Shown: positions 1 through 7,764 of the stretch, piece by piece
Layout of the letters: each line of letters begins with the position of its first letter
Position numbering within the stretch: the first letter of the stretch is position 1
NCBI GenBank assembly: GCA_964492485.1
Contig: CAZBKM010000005.1
Coordinates: 1 to 64,000 of the forward strand
Direction: 5' to 3'
From: UBA5336 sp964492485
GTDB taxonomy: Bacteria; Pseudomonadota; Alphaproteobacteria; Caulobacterales; Hyphomonadaceae
DNA: 64,000 bases
Program-made: the position numbers and the translations under genes
The notes under the pieces: generated by a model
What the model was told of the DNA's origin: nothing
Seen by the model: only the letters and a program-made list of their open reading frames with translations
Database searches by the model: none

Positions 1-159
1 AACTACTTCGCCGCCTGCGGATACGGTGCAGATTGAATGGAATCCGCTCTAGGTCCCGTTCGTTCATGGCGCGTATTTATGCCTCCAGGGAGGCCAGGTA
101 AAACCCGCCGCCCCCATCCGCTTCCGGCATGGATGGGAGAAACGCGCCAGCCTTGCGTT
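1..159. other. Left edge, downstream flank of mltA
   Basis: No complete gene is visible. On the plus strand, frame 1 reads NYFAACGYGAD followed by TGA at 34-36, which could be the last 11 codons of a gene entering from the left and converging on mltA. On the minus strand an ATG near 76 opens a frame to the window edge (MNERDLERIPFN...), 15 bases after GGAGG. The two readings exclude each other and neither can be confirmed here. A short inverted repeat (CCCATCC/GGATGGG, around 115-140) lies between this region and the mltA stop but has no T run. Confidence 0.25.
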
Positions 160-1389
160 TCAAACGCCGGCAGTCCGCAAACGCTCGGCCACGTCACGCG
201 GCAGGAGCACCCACATGCGTCCCGGCGCATTCATCGTCCCGGCCCGCCGACCGGCCGCATCTCCGGTTCCGAAATAGAGGTCGCCGCGCACGGCCCCCTT
301 GATGGCACCACCGGTATCCTGCGCGACCAGCAATCCCTGCCAGCGCCCACCCAGGCCCGGCGCCTCGGTCTCCACGAAATACGGCACGCCAAGCGCATGG
401 AGCGAGGGGTCCACGGCCATGGAGCCGAGCGGGGTGAGCGGCAGGCCGGCAGCCCCCTCGGGTCCCAGGCCTGCCTCGCCCTCCGGTTTGGCCTGGAAGA
501 AGACGTATCGCGGATTCGCATTCATCGCAGCGCGGACCTGATCCGGCGAGGCCCGGTCCATCCAGGCCCGAATCCCCTGCATGGATGCCTCGCCGCGTGA
601 AATCCACCCGCGCCGCATGAGCCAGTTCGCCGTCGAGCGGAAAGGTTGGCCGTTCGTCGCGTAGTAAGCCGCCCGGACGGTCTGGCCATCAGGAAAGCGA
701 AGCCGTCCCGACCCCTGGATCTGTAGGAAGAAGACATCCGCCGGGTGGGCATATCCCAGCACGCGTTCCGGTTCGGGCGTGATCTCGGCGCGTGGCGGAT
801 AGGGTCGCAGATGGCCGTCGGGCCCGCGTTGATAGGGTGTGGCGTCGCGCATGACCAGGTCCGATGGCGGACCCGGGACTGGCGCGGTGTACGCTCCGGC
901 AGGCTGCCTGCGAGCCTCGATCAGGGGCTCGAAATAACCGGTAAAGCGACCACCGCTGCCATCGGGCTCGAGAATCTCCACCGGAACCATGGTCCGTTCG
1001 AGCAGTGCCTTCGCCGCCGCCGCATCTTCGGTGCGCGCAAGCGCGGTGCAAACCGGTTCCCAATCCGAAACGCGGCCGGCCCATCCGGCATCGGGTGCAT
1101 CGCTCAACCGACCCGACCGCCCGTCCATGGCCGCGCAGCTCCGGCGAAAGGCGGCCAGGCCTGGCGACAGATCGGCCTCCTGCCAACCTGGAAGCGCAAG
1201 AAACGGAGGGGCGGCCTGGCCCGGGGCCGACACCTGAGGCGGCGGAACGGTGCGGCGCAGTTCGATCGGCGGTTGAGGGCGCGTGCTACACCCGGCCAAT
1301 ACGAGACTTAGCAAGGCCGCCAGAAGGACCCAGCCCGAAGGCCGTTCCCGACGCATCAGACGCGCCGAACCAAGATCCGCCCACCGCAT
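160..1389 (-). CDS. mltA: Membrane-bound lytic murein transglycosylase A (lipoprotein)
   Basis: Cleaves the glycosidic bond of peptidoglycan to give anhydromuropeptides, acting at the outer membrane from the periplasm. Of 409 residues, the N-terminus is a lipoprotein signal (hydrophobic VLLAALLSLVLAGC with a lipobox cysteine). The MltA domain follows (FTGYFEPLIEARR), then the C-terminal 3D domain AQDTGGAIKGAVRGDLYFG with the catalytic-type Asp at about 358. The start chosen (ATG at 1389) overlaps no gene, follows a GGCGGGG stretch and lies 11 bases after the Tim44-like stop; an in-frame ATG at 1356 is a shorter alternative. An open frame extends upstream to 1656, but that part overlaps the Tim44-like gene and is low-complexity. 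It is the downstream partner of the Tim44-like gene, an arrangement common in Alphaproteobacteria. Confidence 0.92.
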   Translation of the reverse strand: MRWADLGSARLMRRERPSGWVLLAALLSLVLAGCSTRPQPPIELRRTVPPPQVSAPGQAAPPFLALPGWQEADLSPGLAAFRRSCAAMDGRSGRLSDAPDAGWAGRVSDWEPVCTALARTEDAAAAKALLERTMVPVEILEPDGSGGRFTGYFEPLIEARRQPAGAYTAPVPGPPSDLVMRDATPYQRGPDGHLRPYPPRAEITPEPERVLGYAHPADVFFLQIQGSGRLRFPDGQTVRAAYYATNGQPFRSTANWLMRRGWISRGEASMQGIRAWMDRASPDQVRAAMNANPRYVFFQAKPEGEAGLGPEGAAGLPLTPLGSMAVDPSLHALGVPYFVETEAPGLGGRWQGLLVAQDTGGAIKGAVRGDLYFGTGDAAGRRAGTMNAPGRMWVLLPRDVAERLRTAGV

Positions 1390-1399
1390 CCCCCGCCTG

Positions 1400-2014
1400 T
1401 CAGCCGTCTGCGGCTTCGACGTCATCGAGGATCCAGTTGGGGTCATCCGAGCGCACATCCCGCTTGAAGGTCCAGATCTCCCGGGCGGTCTTGGTGCGCT
1501 CTCCGTCGCCCAGGTCGGCCTCGTAGAACACCGAGACCCGGGCCATATCGCCCTCCATGCCCGCGCTTTCGATCTCCGCCTTACGGATCCGCAGCAGTCC
1601 GAAAGCGGGTGTGTTGTCCCCCTCGCGTGCGGCGATGGCCTCATCCCAGGCCGCATAGACGTCGCCGTCCAGAAGGGGCTTCAACGTCTCGCGATCGCCG
1701 CGGCTGAAAGCCTCCACGATCATCTCGTAGGCTGCGCGTGCCCCCTGGATGAAATCCTTGGGATTGAAGGTCCGGTCGCGGTGGTAGATGTCTTCCAGAC
1801 CGCCCGCCGCAGGACCCGTGAAAGCGGGGTCATCCTTGGGATCGAGCCCGTCGCTCGACCGTTCCGCGGGCGCATTCGCCGGCGCTGGCCGCATCGGTGT
1901 TGGCTGGGACGACCGGTTCCGGCCGTCGGGTGGGCCATCGTCGCGTCCCAGCGCCGTGTAGAGGCGTGAGAGCACGAACAGCGCAATGGCGGCGAGGATC
2001 AGGACTTCAATCAT
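1400..2014 (-). CDS. Tim44-like (TimA) membrane-anchored protein
   Basis: 204-residue protein with an N-terminal membrane anchor (MIEVLILAAIALFVLSRLY), a proline-rich polar linker (about residues 25-75) and a C-terminal Tim44-like domain (about 80-200). The domain includes the segments FIQGARAAYEMIVEAFSRGD and GLLRIRKAEIESAGMEGDMA. In mitochondria Tim44 tethers the import motor. The bacterial homologue sits on the inner membrane and its role is unsettled, with a lipid-binding or envelope function usually proposed. It is divergent from secB and probably cotranscribed with mltA (10-base gap). Family assignment is firm; function is inferred from the family only. Confidence 0.82.
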   Translation of the reverse strand: MIEVLILAAIALFVLSRLYTALGRDDGPPDGRNRSSQPTPMRPAPANAPAERSSDGLDPKDDPAFTGPAAGGLEDIYHRDRTFNPKDFIQGARAAYEMIVEAFSRGDRETLKPLLDGDVYAAWDEAIAAREGDNTPAFGLLRIRKAEIESAGMEGDMARVSVFYEADLGDGERTKTAREIWTFKRDVRSDDPNWILDDVEAADG

Positions 2015-2143
2015 CTGGACGTCTTTGCAAGTCGCTTCGGCTCCCCCGTCAGATATGTCCCGGAGGCCGCGAGCGCCAGTGTGTAAGTTGCTGCAGACCC
2101 TGCCTCATGTTACCGGCGGTTTCCAGTCTTAGCGTGAGTATTC

Positions 2144-2662
2144 ATGACCGATCCCACCCAATCCGGCCCTCAAGAGGCCCCGCTCACCGGCAGGGACCCG
2201 AACCAGAAGGGCAGCCCGCAGCTCCGGGCGCTGTCGCAATTCGTGAAGGACCTGTCCTTCGAGAACCCCGGCAACCCGATGGCTCAGGGCCAGCCGAACA
2301 TCGATATCGGAATCGATGTCCAGGCGACTCCCCACCGCCAGGGGAATGGCGTCTATGAAGTGTCGCTCAAGCTGCGCGCCCTGGCGCAGATCCAGGACAC
2401 GACCCTGTTCGTGCTCGAGCTTGACTATGGCGGCCTCTTCCAGGTCGAGGGCATGGGCGAAAAGGAGGCCGAATCCGCCCTGCTGATCGAATGCCCGCGG
2501 CTTCTGTTTCCGTTCGCGCGCCGCCTGATCGCCGATATCACCCGCGAGGGCGGCTTTCCGCCGCTGCTGATCGATCCGGTGGATTTCGCCTCGCTCTACC
2601 GGAACCAGAAGCAATCCCGGACGACCGAGGGCGGCGACAGCGCGGGATCGCAACAGGCCTGA
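2144..2662 (+). CDS. secB: Protein-export chaperone SecB
   Basis: 172-residue tetrameric cytosolic chaperone that holds presecretory proteins unfolded and hands them to SecA. Recognised from the family core FVKDLSFENPG (residues about 34-44), DIGIDVQA and the segment ending LLFPFARRLIADITREGGFPPL. The last is the conserved SecB motif with the aromatic/Pro-rich end. The acidic SecA-binding region lies in the middle. Divergent from the Tim44-like gene with a 129-base intergenic region. The ribosome-binding site is weak (GTGAG upstream of ATG). It converges with dnaQ; the space between holds a palindromic repeat. Confidence 0.95.
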   Translation: MTDPTQSGPQEAPLTGRDPNQKGSPQLRALSQFVKDLSFENPGNPMAQGQPNIDIGIDVQATPHRQGNGVYEVSLKLRALAQIQDTTLFVLELDYGGLFQVEGMGEKEAESALLIECPRLLFPFARRLIADITREGGFPPLLIDPVDFASLYRNQKQSRTTEGGDSAGSQQA

Positions 2663-2685
2663 GGGTCCGGGCCGCCAGGCTCGCA

Positions 2686-2779
2686 GACGGCGAACCGGTA
2701 CCCACTTCGCCTGGAAACAGGTCTTGCCGGTCGCGTTTCCGGACGGCGAACCGGTACCCACTTCGCCTGGAAACGCGAC
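2686..2779. repeat. Short-form module A palindromic repeat, two copies
   Basis: Two direct copies of a 33-bp unit (2686-2718 and 2742-2774; GACGGCGAACCGGTACCCAC then TTCGCCTGGAAAC) start 56 bases apart. The second copy is enclosed by a perfect 11-bp inverted repeat, GTCGCGTTTCC (2730-2740) and GGAAACGCGAC (2769-2779). It also has an inner GGCGAA/TTCGCC stem around the loop CCGGTACCCAC. The same core loop recurs at 34.3, 39.7, 51.6 and 58.3 kb. Read on the minus strand, the element starts right at the dnaQ stop codon (TAGCGTTTCC). Confidence 0.85.
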
Positions 2780-2790
2780 TGGCGGAAACG

Positions 2791-3504
2791 CTATTGGCTC
2801 TGAAGGTCTTTGACGCGGTGCCAGAGTGGCGACTCACCCAGACCCTCGACAAAGGCGCGGTGGCGCGCTGCCTCCTCGTCGGTCAGCCGCGGAGCCAGGG
2901 GCCGGGGTCTCGACGCGGCCGGCCCGGCCGATCTTTCGGTCTCGCTCGTGTCCCTCGCATCGAAGTCGAACGCGCGGGCACGCCCGCCCAGAAGTTCGAG
3001 ATAGACGTCCGCGAGGAGTTGGGAATCCAGCAACGCGCCATGCAGCGATCGACTTTCCAGTGACACGTTGAACCGTCGACAAAGCGCGTCGAGACTTGCC
3101 GGAGCACCAGGAAACTTCTGTCGCGCCAGCGCGACAGTATCGATCCAGCGGTCGGCCGGCAGGGGCGACCTGCCACACCGCTCGAGCTCCATGTTCAGAA
3201 AGCTGCGATCGAAGCGGGCATTGTGCGCCACGAGGGTCGCGTCTCCGATGAACGCCAGAAGGGCGTCGACCACGTCTGGATCCTCGAAGGGCGGCTTGTC
3301 GGCGAGCATGTCATCGGTGATCCCCGTGATCTGCACGGTGGCATCGGATACCGGCCGACCTGGATTGATCAGGCGCCGGAACGTCCGACCGGAGGGGATG
3401 TGGTTCACCAGTTCCACCGCGCCGACCTCGATCACCCGGTCGCCCTTGTCCGGATCAAGGCCCGTCGTCTCGGTATCGAACGCGATTTCGCGCAGGTCCT
3501 TCAT
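2791..3504 (-). CDS. dnaQ: DNA polymerase III epsilon subunit (3'-5' proofreading exonuclease)
   Basis: Proofreading exonuclease of the replicative polymerase core. The 237-residue protein has the DEDDh exonuclease motifs in order: Exo I FDTETTGLD (D10, E12), Exo II HNARFDRSFLNMEL and Exo III HGALLDSQLLADVYLEL. A variable tail (SETERSAGPAASRP...) follows, in the position of the part that contacts the polymerase alpha subunit. It is the last gene of the ppsR-maf-aroE-coaE-dnaQ run; its start overlaps the coaE stop by 4 bases. The TAG stop lies at the first bases of a palindromic repeat. Confidence 0.96.
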   Translation of the reverse strand: MKDLREIAFDTETTGLDPDKGDRVIEVGAVELVNHIPSGRTFRRLINPGRPVSDATVQITGITDDMLADKPPFEDPDVVDALLAFIGDATLVAHNARFDRSFLNMELERCGRSPLPADRWIDTVALARQKFPGAPASLDALCRRFNVSLESRSLHGALLDSQLLADVYLELLGGRARAFDFDARDTSETERSAGPAASRPRPLAPRLTDEEAARHRAFVEGLGESPLWHRVKDLQSQ

Positions 3505-4112
3505 TTCGATCGCTCCGCATGCAGCCGCCTCATGAGCGACAGGATGGCGGTCACATGGGCGCGTGCAAAGTCGAACCCGAAACCTGTATTGATGATGAAA
3601 TCGGCCCGGGCACGCTTCTCCGCATCTGGAACCTGCTTGGCGAGGATCGCCTCGAAGGCCGCTTCGGTCATGCCGGGTCTCGCCAGAACCCGCTCGCGCT
3701 GCACCTTCGGCGGCGCCGTCACGACAGCCACATGATCACAGCGGGCGTCGCCGCCGGTTTCATACAGGAGCGGGATGTCCAGCACCGCGCATGGAGCCCC
3801 GGACGCCAGGGCCTCCTCGCGGAAGGCGCGCTGGGTTTCCCCGACAAGCGGATGGACGATGGATTCCAGCCGCCGCATGGCGTCGGCATCGTTCATGACC
3901 GCATCGCGCAGCCTGATCCGGTCGATGCCACCCTCGCTATCCAGGACATCCGGGAACGCCTCGGCAAGCGGCGCCACGGCGGCCCCGCCGGGCCGATAGA
4001 TCGCATGAACCGCCGCATCGGCATCGTAGACCGGAACGCCGCCCTCACGAAACATCCGTGCCGTGGCCGATTTTCCCATGCCAATCGACCCTGTCAGTCC
4101 CAGGATGATCAT
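3501..4112 (-). CDS. coaE: Dephospho-CoA kinase
   Basis: Phosphorylates the 3'-OH of dephospho-CoA, the last step of coenzyme A synthesis. It has 203 residues, the usual size. The P-loop GSIGMGKSA lies at residues 8-16, followed by the DAD motif (VYDADAAVHAIY), the HPLV segment and the DIPLLYE motif typical of CoaE. The ATG at 4112 was chosen because it overlaps the aroE stop (ATGA). The frame stays open further upstream, but that part lies inside aroE and resembles no protein. Confidence 0.95.
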   Translation of the reverse strand: MIILGLTGSIGMGKSATARMFREGGVPVYDADAAVHAIYRPGGAAVAPLAEAFPDVLDSEGGIDRIRLRDAVMNDADAMRRLESIVHPLVGETQRAFREEALASGAPCAVLDIPLLYETGGDARCDHVAVVTAPPKVQRERVLARPGMTEAAFEAILAKQVPDAEKRARADFIINTGFGFDFARAHVTAILSLMRRLHAERSK

Positions 4113-4939
4113 CCGCCTGCCATCTCCAGAGCCGTGCGGCACCGTTTCATGGCCACCGACCGGTCCGGCTCGAGACCGAACCAGAGCGTGAACGCGCGCG
4201 CCGCCTGGGCCACGAGCATGCCGAGTCCATCGCGCGTGCGCCAGCCCGAAGCGCGTGCGGCCTCGAGATTGGGTCCCGCTGCGGGGCCGTAGGAAATGTC
4301 GTAAACGAAGCGGCCATCGCCGGCCGGCCATGTAATCGCCTCGCCGGCGGCATGACCGAGGCTTGTCGTGTTCACGACGATATCCACATCCCGGCGTCGC
4401 GCCATGCCCGCCTCGAGATCGATCACCTCGACCCCCTCGAGGCCCAGATCGGCACACAGGGTTCTGGCGCGTGCCAGGGTTCGGTTCGCCAGCGTCAGGC
4501 GCGCCCCCGAATCCCACAGCGCCAGGGCGACGGCCCGCGCTGCACCGCCGGCCCCCAGGACCAGCACCGTCCGTCCCCTGGGGCTCGTCCCGTCGACGCC
4601 CTCGGCCAGGTCATCCAGAAAGCCGCCATAGTCCGTGTTCTCGCCTTCCCACCCGCCCGACGATGTCCTGCGCAACGTGTTCACGGCGCCCAGTCGGGCG
4701 GCAAGGGAGCTGACCGTCTGACATGCGTCCAGCACTGCCGATTTGTGGGGCAGGGTGACGTTCAGGCCCCTGAAGCCCTGACGGGTCAGCGTTTCGAGCC
4801 CGCTCGCGGTCTCACCGGACGCCACACGCAGCGCCCGATAGTCCGCATCGATCCCATGGTCCCGGTACCAGCCGCGATGGATCACGGGCGAAAGACTGTG
4901 AGAAACCGGGTCGCCGATGACGCCGTAGAGCTGTGTCAT
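4109..4939 (-). CDS. aroE: Shikimate dehydrogenase
   Basis: NADPH-dependent reduction of 3-dehydroshikimate in the aromatic amino acid pathway. In the 276 residues the substrate motif SHSLSPVIH is near 14-22, NVTLPHK carries the catalytic Lys66, and NTDYGGF carries the partner Asp103. The nucleotide-binding loop GAGGAARAVA and a C-terminal GLGMLVAQAARAF segment follow. Overlaps maf upstream and coaE downstream by 4 bases each, so translation is probably coupled. The pathway enzyme AroA is also encoded in this window, at 61.7-63.0 kb. Confidence 0.95.
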   Translation of the reverse strand: MTQLYGVIGDPVSHSLSPVIHRGWYRDHGIDADYRALRVASGETASGLETLTRQGFRGLNVTLPHKSAVLDACQTVSSLAARLGAVNTLRRTSSGGWEGENTDYGGFLDDLAEGVDGTSPRGRTVLVLGAGGAARAVALALWDSGARLTLANRTLARARTLCADLGLEGVEVIDLEAGMARRRDVDIVVNTTSLGHAAGEAITWPAGDGRFVYDISYGPAAGPNLEAARASGWRTRDGLGMLVAQAARAFTLWFGLEPDRSVAMKRCRTALEMAGG

Positions 4940-5532
4940 GTCGCGAGGACTCCACGAACGCGCAGATAATCCAGCAAAGGCAGAAGGGGCAGGCCCAGGA
5001 TCGAGAAATAGTCACCCTCGATGTTCGTGAAGAGCTGCGCCCCCAGGCCTTCGAGCTGGTAACCGCCGACCGTTGACAGGATGGTCTCGCCGGCCTGATC
5101 GAGATAGGCCTCCATGAACGCCTCCGAAAGTGGTCGCATGGTGAGTTTCGGGCGGGCGAGATGACGCCACACGGATTGACCGCCTTCATAGATGACGATC
5201 GCGGTCTCCAACCGGTGTGACCGGCCTGACAAGGCCTCCAGATGGGACCTGGCCTCGGACCGGTTCGCAGGCTTGTCGAACACGCGATCGCCCAGCGCCA
5301 GCATCTGGTCACCGCCGATCACCAGGCCGGGTCGGGTTTGCGACACCTTCAGCGCTTTAAGCTCCGCAAGCCTCATGGCCTGTTCGCGTGCCGGCAGGCC
5401 CTCGGCACGCATCGCCGCCTTCGCGGCGTCCTCGTCCACATTGGGGCGAACACACAGGGCCTCGACGCCGGCATTCGCCAGAAGCAGGCGGCGGCTGGCG
5501 CTGCCGGATGCGAGGATGAGGTCACTCGACAT
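4936..5532 (-). CDS. maf: Maf-like nucleotide pyrophosphatase
   Basis: Maf-family enzyme that hydrolyses non-canonical or house-keeping nucleoside triphosphates to monophosphates. The 198-residue protein has LASGSASRRLLL at the N-terminus, the conserved VIGGDQML with its Asp, the KP dipeptide (VFDKPANRSEA) and a C-terminal YQLEGLGAQLFTNIEGDYFSI block. The ATG at 5532 overlaps the ppsR stop in TGATG; a TTG one codon upstream is possible. Which Maf subclass (dTTP/UTP or 7-methyl-GTP type) was not decided. Confidence 0.9.
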   Translation of the reverse strand: MSSDLILASGSASRRLLLANAGVEALCVRPNVDEDAAKAAMRAEGLPAREQAMRLAELKALKVSQTRPGLVIGGDQMLALGDRVFDKPANRSEARSHLEALSGRSHRLETAIVIYEGGQSVWRHLARPKLTMRPLSEAFMEAYLDQAGETILSTVGGYQLEGLGAQLFTNIEGDYFSILGLPLLPLLDYLRVRGVLAT

Positions 5533-6359
5533 CAATGGCCCCTTCTCTCGTTCAGCTTGTTGAGGATCGCGGCGGCGGTTTCCTCCACGGAGCGGCGCGA
5601 AACGTCGATGGTTTCCCAGCGCATGCGCTGAAACAGGCGGTTCGCCTCGGTCACTTCCTGCCGCACGGCTTCCTCATTGGCGTAGTCGGTTTCCGTGTCT
5701 TCGTGCAGCGAGATGAGACGCTGCCTGCGGATCTGGACGAGCCGCTCGGCACTGATTTTCAATCCCACGATCATCGGCCTGTTCAGTTCGTTCAGTATGG
5801 GCGGCACCGGTACGCCGGGCACGAGAGGGACATTGCCCGCTCGAATCCCCCGATTGGCCAGATAGACGCATGTCGGGGTCTTTGACGTGCGGCTTACCCC
5901 CACAAGCACCACGTCCGCCTCATTCAACCCGGCCAGACCCTGGCCATCGTCATGGCGCAAGGTGAAGTCGATCGCCTCGATCCGATCGAAATACTCCTGC
6001 GTCATGGAGTGCTGGCCCGCCACCCGCTCGCTCGCCATGATTCCCAGATGACGGCTGAGCATGTGAACCGCCGGGTCCAGCACCGGCAGGGTCGAGATGC
6101 CGCTTGCGCGGCATTCCGATTCCAGGCGCGACCGCAGGGCCTCATCCGCGATCGTGTACCAGACGACCCCCGGCGCAGCCTTGATCTCGCGCATCACCCG
6201 CGCGAGCTGCTTCTCGGATCGGACCAGGTAGTAATTGTGCTCGAGTGGCTGGACCGCCTCGAACTGCGCGCTGGCCGCCCGCATGACGGCGTTCAGCGTC
6301 TCGCCCGTCGAGTCCGAGACAAGGTGAATGTTGAAGTAGATCGAAAAGCGTATGGACAC
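5532..6359 (-). CDS. ppsR: Pyruvate phosphate dikinase/PEP synthase regulatory protein (DUF299)
   Basis: Bifunctional kinase/pyrophosphorylase that switches PEP synthase or pyruvate phosphate dikinase on and off by threonine phosphorylation. The 275-residue protein starts with IHLVSDSTGETL and has the diagnostic P-loop-like GVSRTSKTPTCVYLANRG (about residues 153-170). In Caulobacter and Rickettsia this gene (called RP001) flanks the chromosomal origin opposite hemE, as it does here. It is the first gene of the leftward run; its promoter would lie within the putative origin region. Confidence 0.92.
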   Translation of the reverse strand: MSIRFSIYFNIHLVSDSTGETLNAVMRAASAQFEAVQPLEHNYYLVRSEKQLARVMREIKAAPGVVWYTIADEALRSRLESECRASGISTLPVLDPAVHMLSRHLGIMASERVAGQHSMTQEYFDRIEAIDFTLRHDDGQGLAGLNEADVVLVGVSRTSKTPTCVYLANRGIRAGNVPLVPGVPVPPILNELNRPMIVGLKISAERLVQIRRQRLISLHEDTETDYANEEAVRQEVTEANRLFQRMRWETIDVSRRSVEETAAAILNKLNERRGH

Positions 6360-6711
6360 TGGCGCTGCTCCGGCGGGGCCGCCTCGTCTTGCCGCGTGTC
6401 ACCAGGCATCGCAAGGCCTGTGAAGGGGCTGTGGGTTTCCTGATCGCTCCCGAAGGTGTCACAGGCCATTCACAATGCGGCGAACGACACATGCCGGAAT
6501 CCCGATACGTTCACGGGCTGTTGACGCGGCGATCGTAAACGATCGGTTAACGCCGTCTTGCCAACTGGTTAACGTGCCACGCAGAGCCGCTCCGGCTTGT
6601 GGATTTGGGGTGGACAGCCGGTGACGCATTGGCCAGAGCGACCTTTGTCCCCAGCTTCAACGCCCTAATAATCATCAGGTCCAGTTATCCTGTCCCGTTC
6701 AAGGAGGCCCC
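6360..6711. other. Putative chromosomal replication origin (oriC)
   Basis: 352 bp without a gene between divergent ppsR and hemE, the position of oriC in Caulobacter. It holds a 16-bp palindrome CGATCGTAAACGATCG (arms CGATCGT/ACGATCG, 6530-6545) and two GGTTAACG boxes. There are AT-richer stretches around 6530-6575 and 6664-6690. DnaA-box-like sites are weak: TGTGGATTT at 6598-6606 (7 of 9 on the minus strand), CCATTCACA around 6467, and TTATCC at 6685. One GANTC methylation site lies at 6497-6501. Gene orientation switches away from this point on both sides and parS/parAB lie 5-10 kb to the right. The assignment rests mainly on synteny; no perfect DnaA box is present. Confidence 0.6.
6545..6574. 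promoter_or_regulatory. Paired GGTTAACG boxes in the putative origin
   Basis: Identical 8-mers at 6545-6552 and 6567-6574, 22 bp apart (two helical turns); the first overlaps the end of the 16-bp palindrome. CTGGTTAA within the second matches the reverse complement of the CtrA half-site TTAACCAT at 7 of 8 bases. The spacing does not fit the full CtrA box TTAA-N7-TTAA. Binding by CtrA or another origin regulator is inference. Confidence 0.4.
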
Positions 6712-7764
6712 ATGGCGGATGCCAGCTCCCCCCTTCTCCTGCGCGCCCTGCTTGGAGAGGTTACGCAGCGGACTCCGGTCTGGATGATGCGCCAGGCGGG
6801 ACGGCACCTGCCAGAGTACCTGGAGCTGCGCGCTCGGGCGCGCGACTTTCTGGACTTCTGCTATACGCCGAGCCTTGCCACCGAAGCGACACTGCAACCG
6901 GTTCGCCGCTACGGAATGGATGGGGCGATCCTGTTCGCCGACATTCTCCTGTTACTGGATGCGATGGGGCTCAAGGTTCGGTTTGAGAAAGGGGTGGGTC
7001 CGATCGTCGAGCAGATCGAACGCGCCGCAGATCTTGCGCGTGCACCCATCCCGCGTGTGCTGGACAGGCTGGCGCCGGTCAGCGAGACCGTAAGTCGCGT
7101 TCGCACGGCCCTCCCGGCAGAGACGACCCTGATCGGGTTCGCCGGCGCGCCGTGGACCGTGCTCCTGTATGCGATTGAAGGACGGGGCAAGACGGACCAG
7201 TCCCGGGCGCGGAGCTGGGCCTACACCAGGCCGGATGACCTTGCAGCCGCTCTCGATCTGCTTGCAGAGGCCACCGCCCATTACCTCGCTGCCCAGGCCA
7301 GCGCCGGCGCCCAGGCATTGATGTTGTTCGACAGCTGGGCGGAAGGACTGGCGAACGACGTGTTCCAGGAGGTGGTGGTGGCACCCACGGCGAAGGTGGT
7401 CCGCCGCGTGCGCGAGTTGGGCGTCGAACAACCCATTATCGGGTTTCCACGCGGCGCAGGCGTACAGGTGGGCCATTATGTGAGCGCGACGGGCGTCACA
7501 GCTCTCGGCCTCGATACGGCGGCGGATCCCGTTTCGGTCAAGCGCATGATCGCGCCGAGTGTGCCGCTTCAGGGCCATCTCGACCCCTTGCTGCTTGTGG
7601 CGGGAGGCCCGCGTCTGGAAACCCGCGTCAATTCGCTCCTCACCGCCTACGCCGGACGTCCCTACGTTTTCAATCTCGGACACGGCATTCCGCCGGAAAC
7701 ACCCATTCCTCACGTCGAAGCCGTCGTGCGCCAGGTAAAGGAGCAGGCATCACATGCCGCGTAA
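6712..7764 (+). CDS. hemE: Uroporphyrinogen decarboxylase
   Basis: Decarboxylates the four acetate side chains of uroporphyrinogen III to give coproporphyrinogen III. The 350-residue protein has the N-terminal signature PVWMMRQAGRHLPEY (substrate-binding Arg residues), the FADILL loop with the catalytic-type Asp, and GAPWTVLLYAIEG. The C-terminal block FNLGHGIPPETP completes the family pattern. A strong ribosome-binding site (AAGGAGG at 6700-6706) precedes the ATG. First gene of a heme cluster: hemE overlaps hemH by 11 bases, followed by hemJ. Confidence 0.97.
   Translation: MADASSPLLLRALLGEVTQRTPVWMMRQAGRHLPEYLELRARARDFLDFCYTPSLATEATLQPVRRYGMDGAILFADILLLLDAMGLKVRFEKGVGPIVEQIERAADLARAPIPRVLDRLAPVSETVSRVRTALPAETTLIGFAGAPWTVLLYAIEGRGKTDQSRARSWAYTRPDDLAAALDLLAEATAHYLAAQASAGAQALMLFDSWAEGLANDVFQEVVVAPTAKVVRRVRELGVEQPIIGFPRGAGVQVGHYVSATGVTALGLDTAADPVSVKRMIAPSVPLQGHLDPLLLVAGGPRLETRVNSLLTAYAGRPYVFNLGHGIPPETPIPHVEAVVRQVKEQASHAA

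Noticed and set aside
160..607. Additional frames overlapping mltA on both strands
   Set aside because: They lie in mltA, which has clear domains; these frames lack motifs and start signals.
2686..2774. Two 33-bp direct repeats as the start of a CRISPR array
   Set aside because: Only two units, no spacers of constant length, no cas genes, and the unit belongs to the dispersed module A family.
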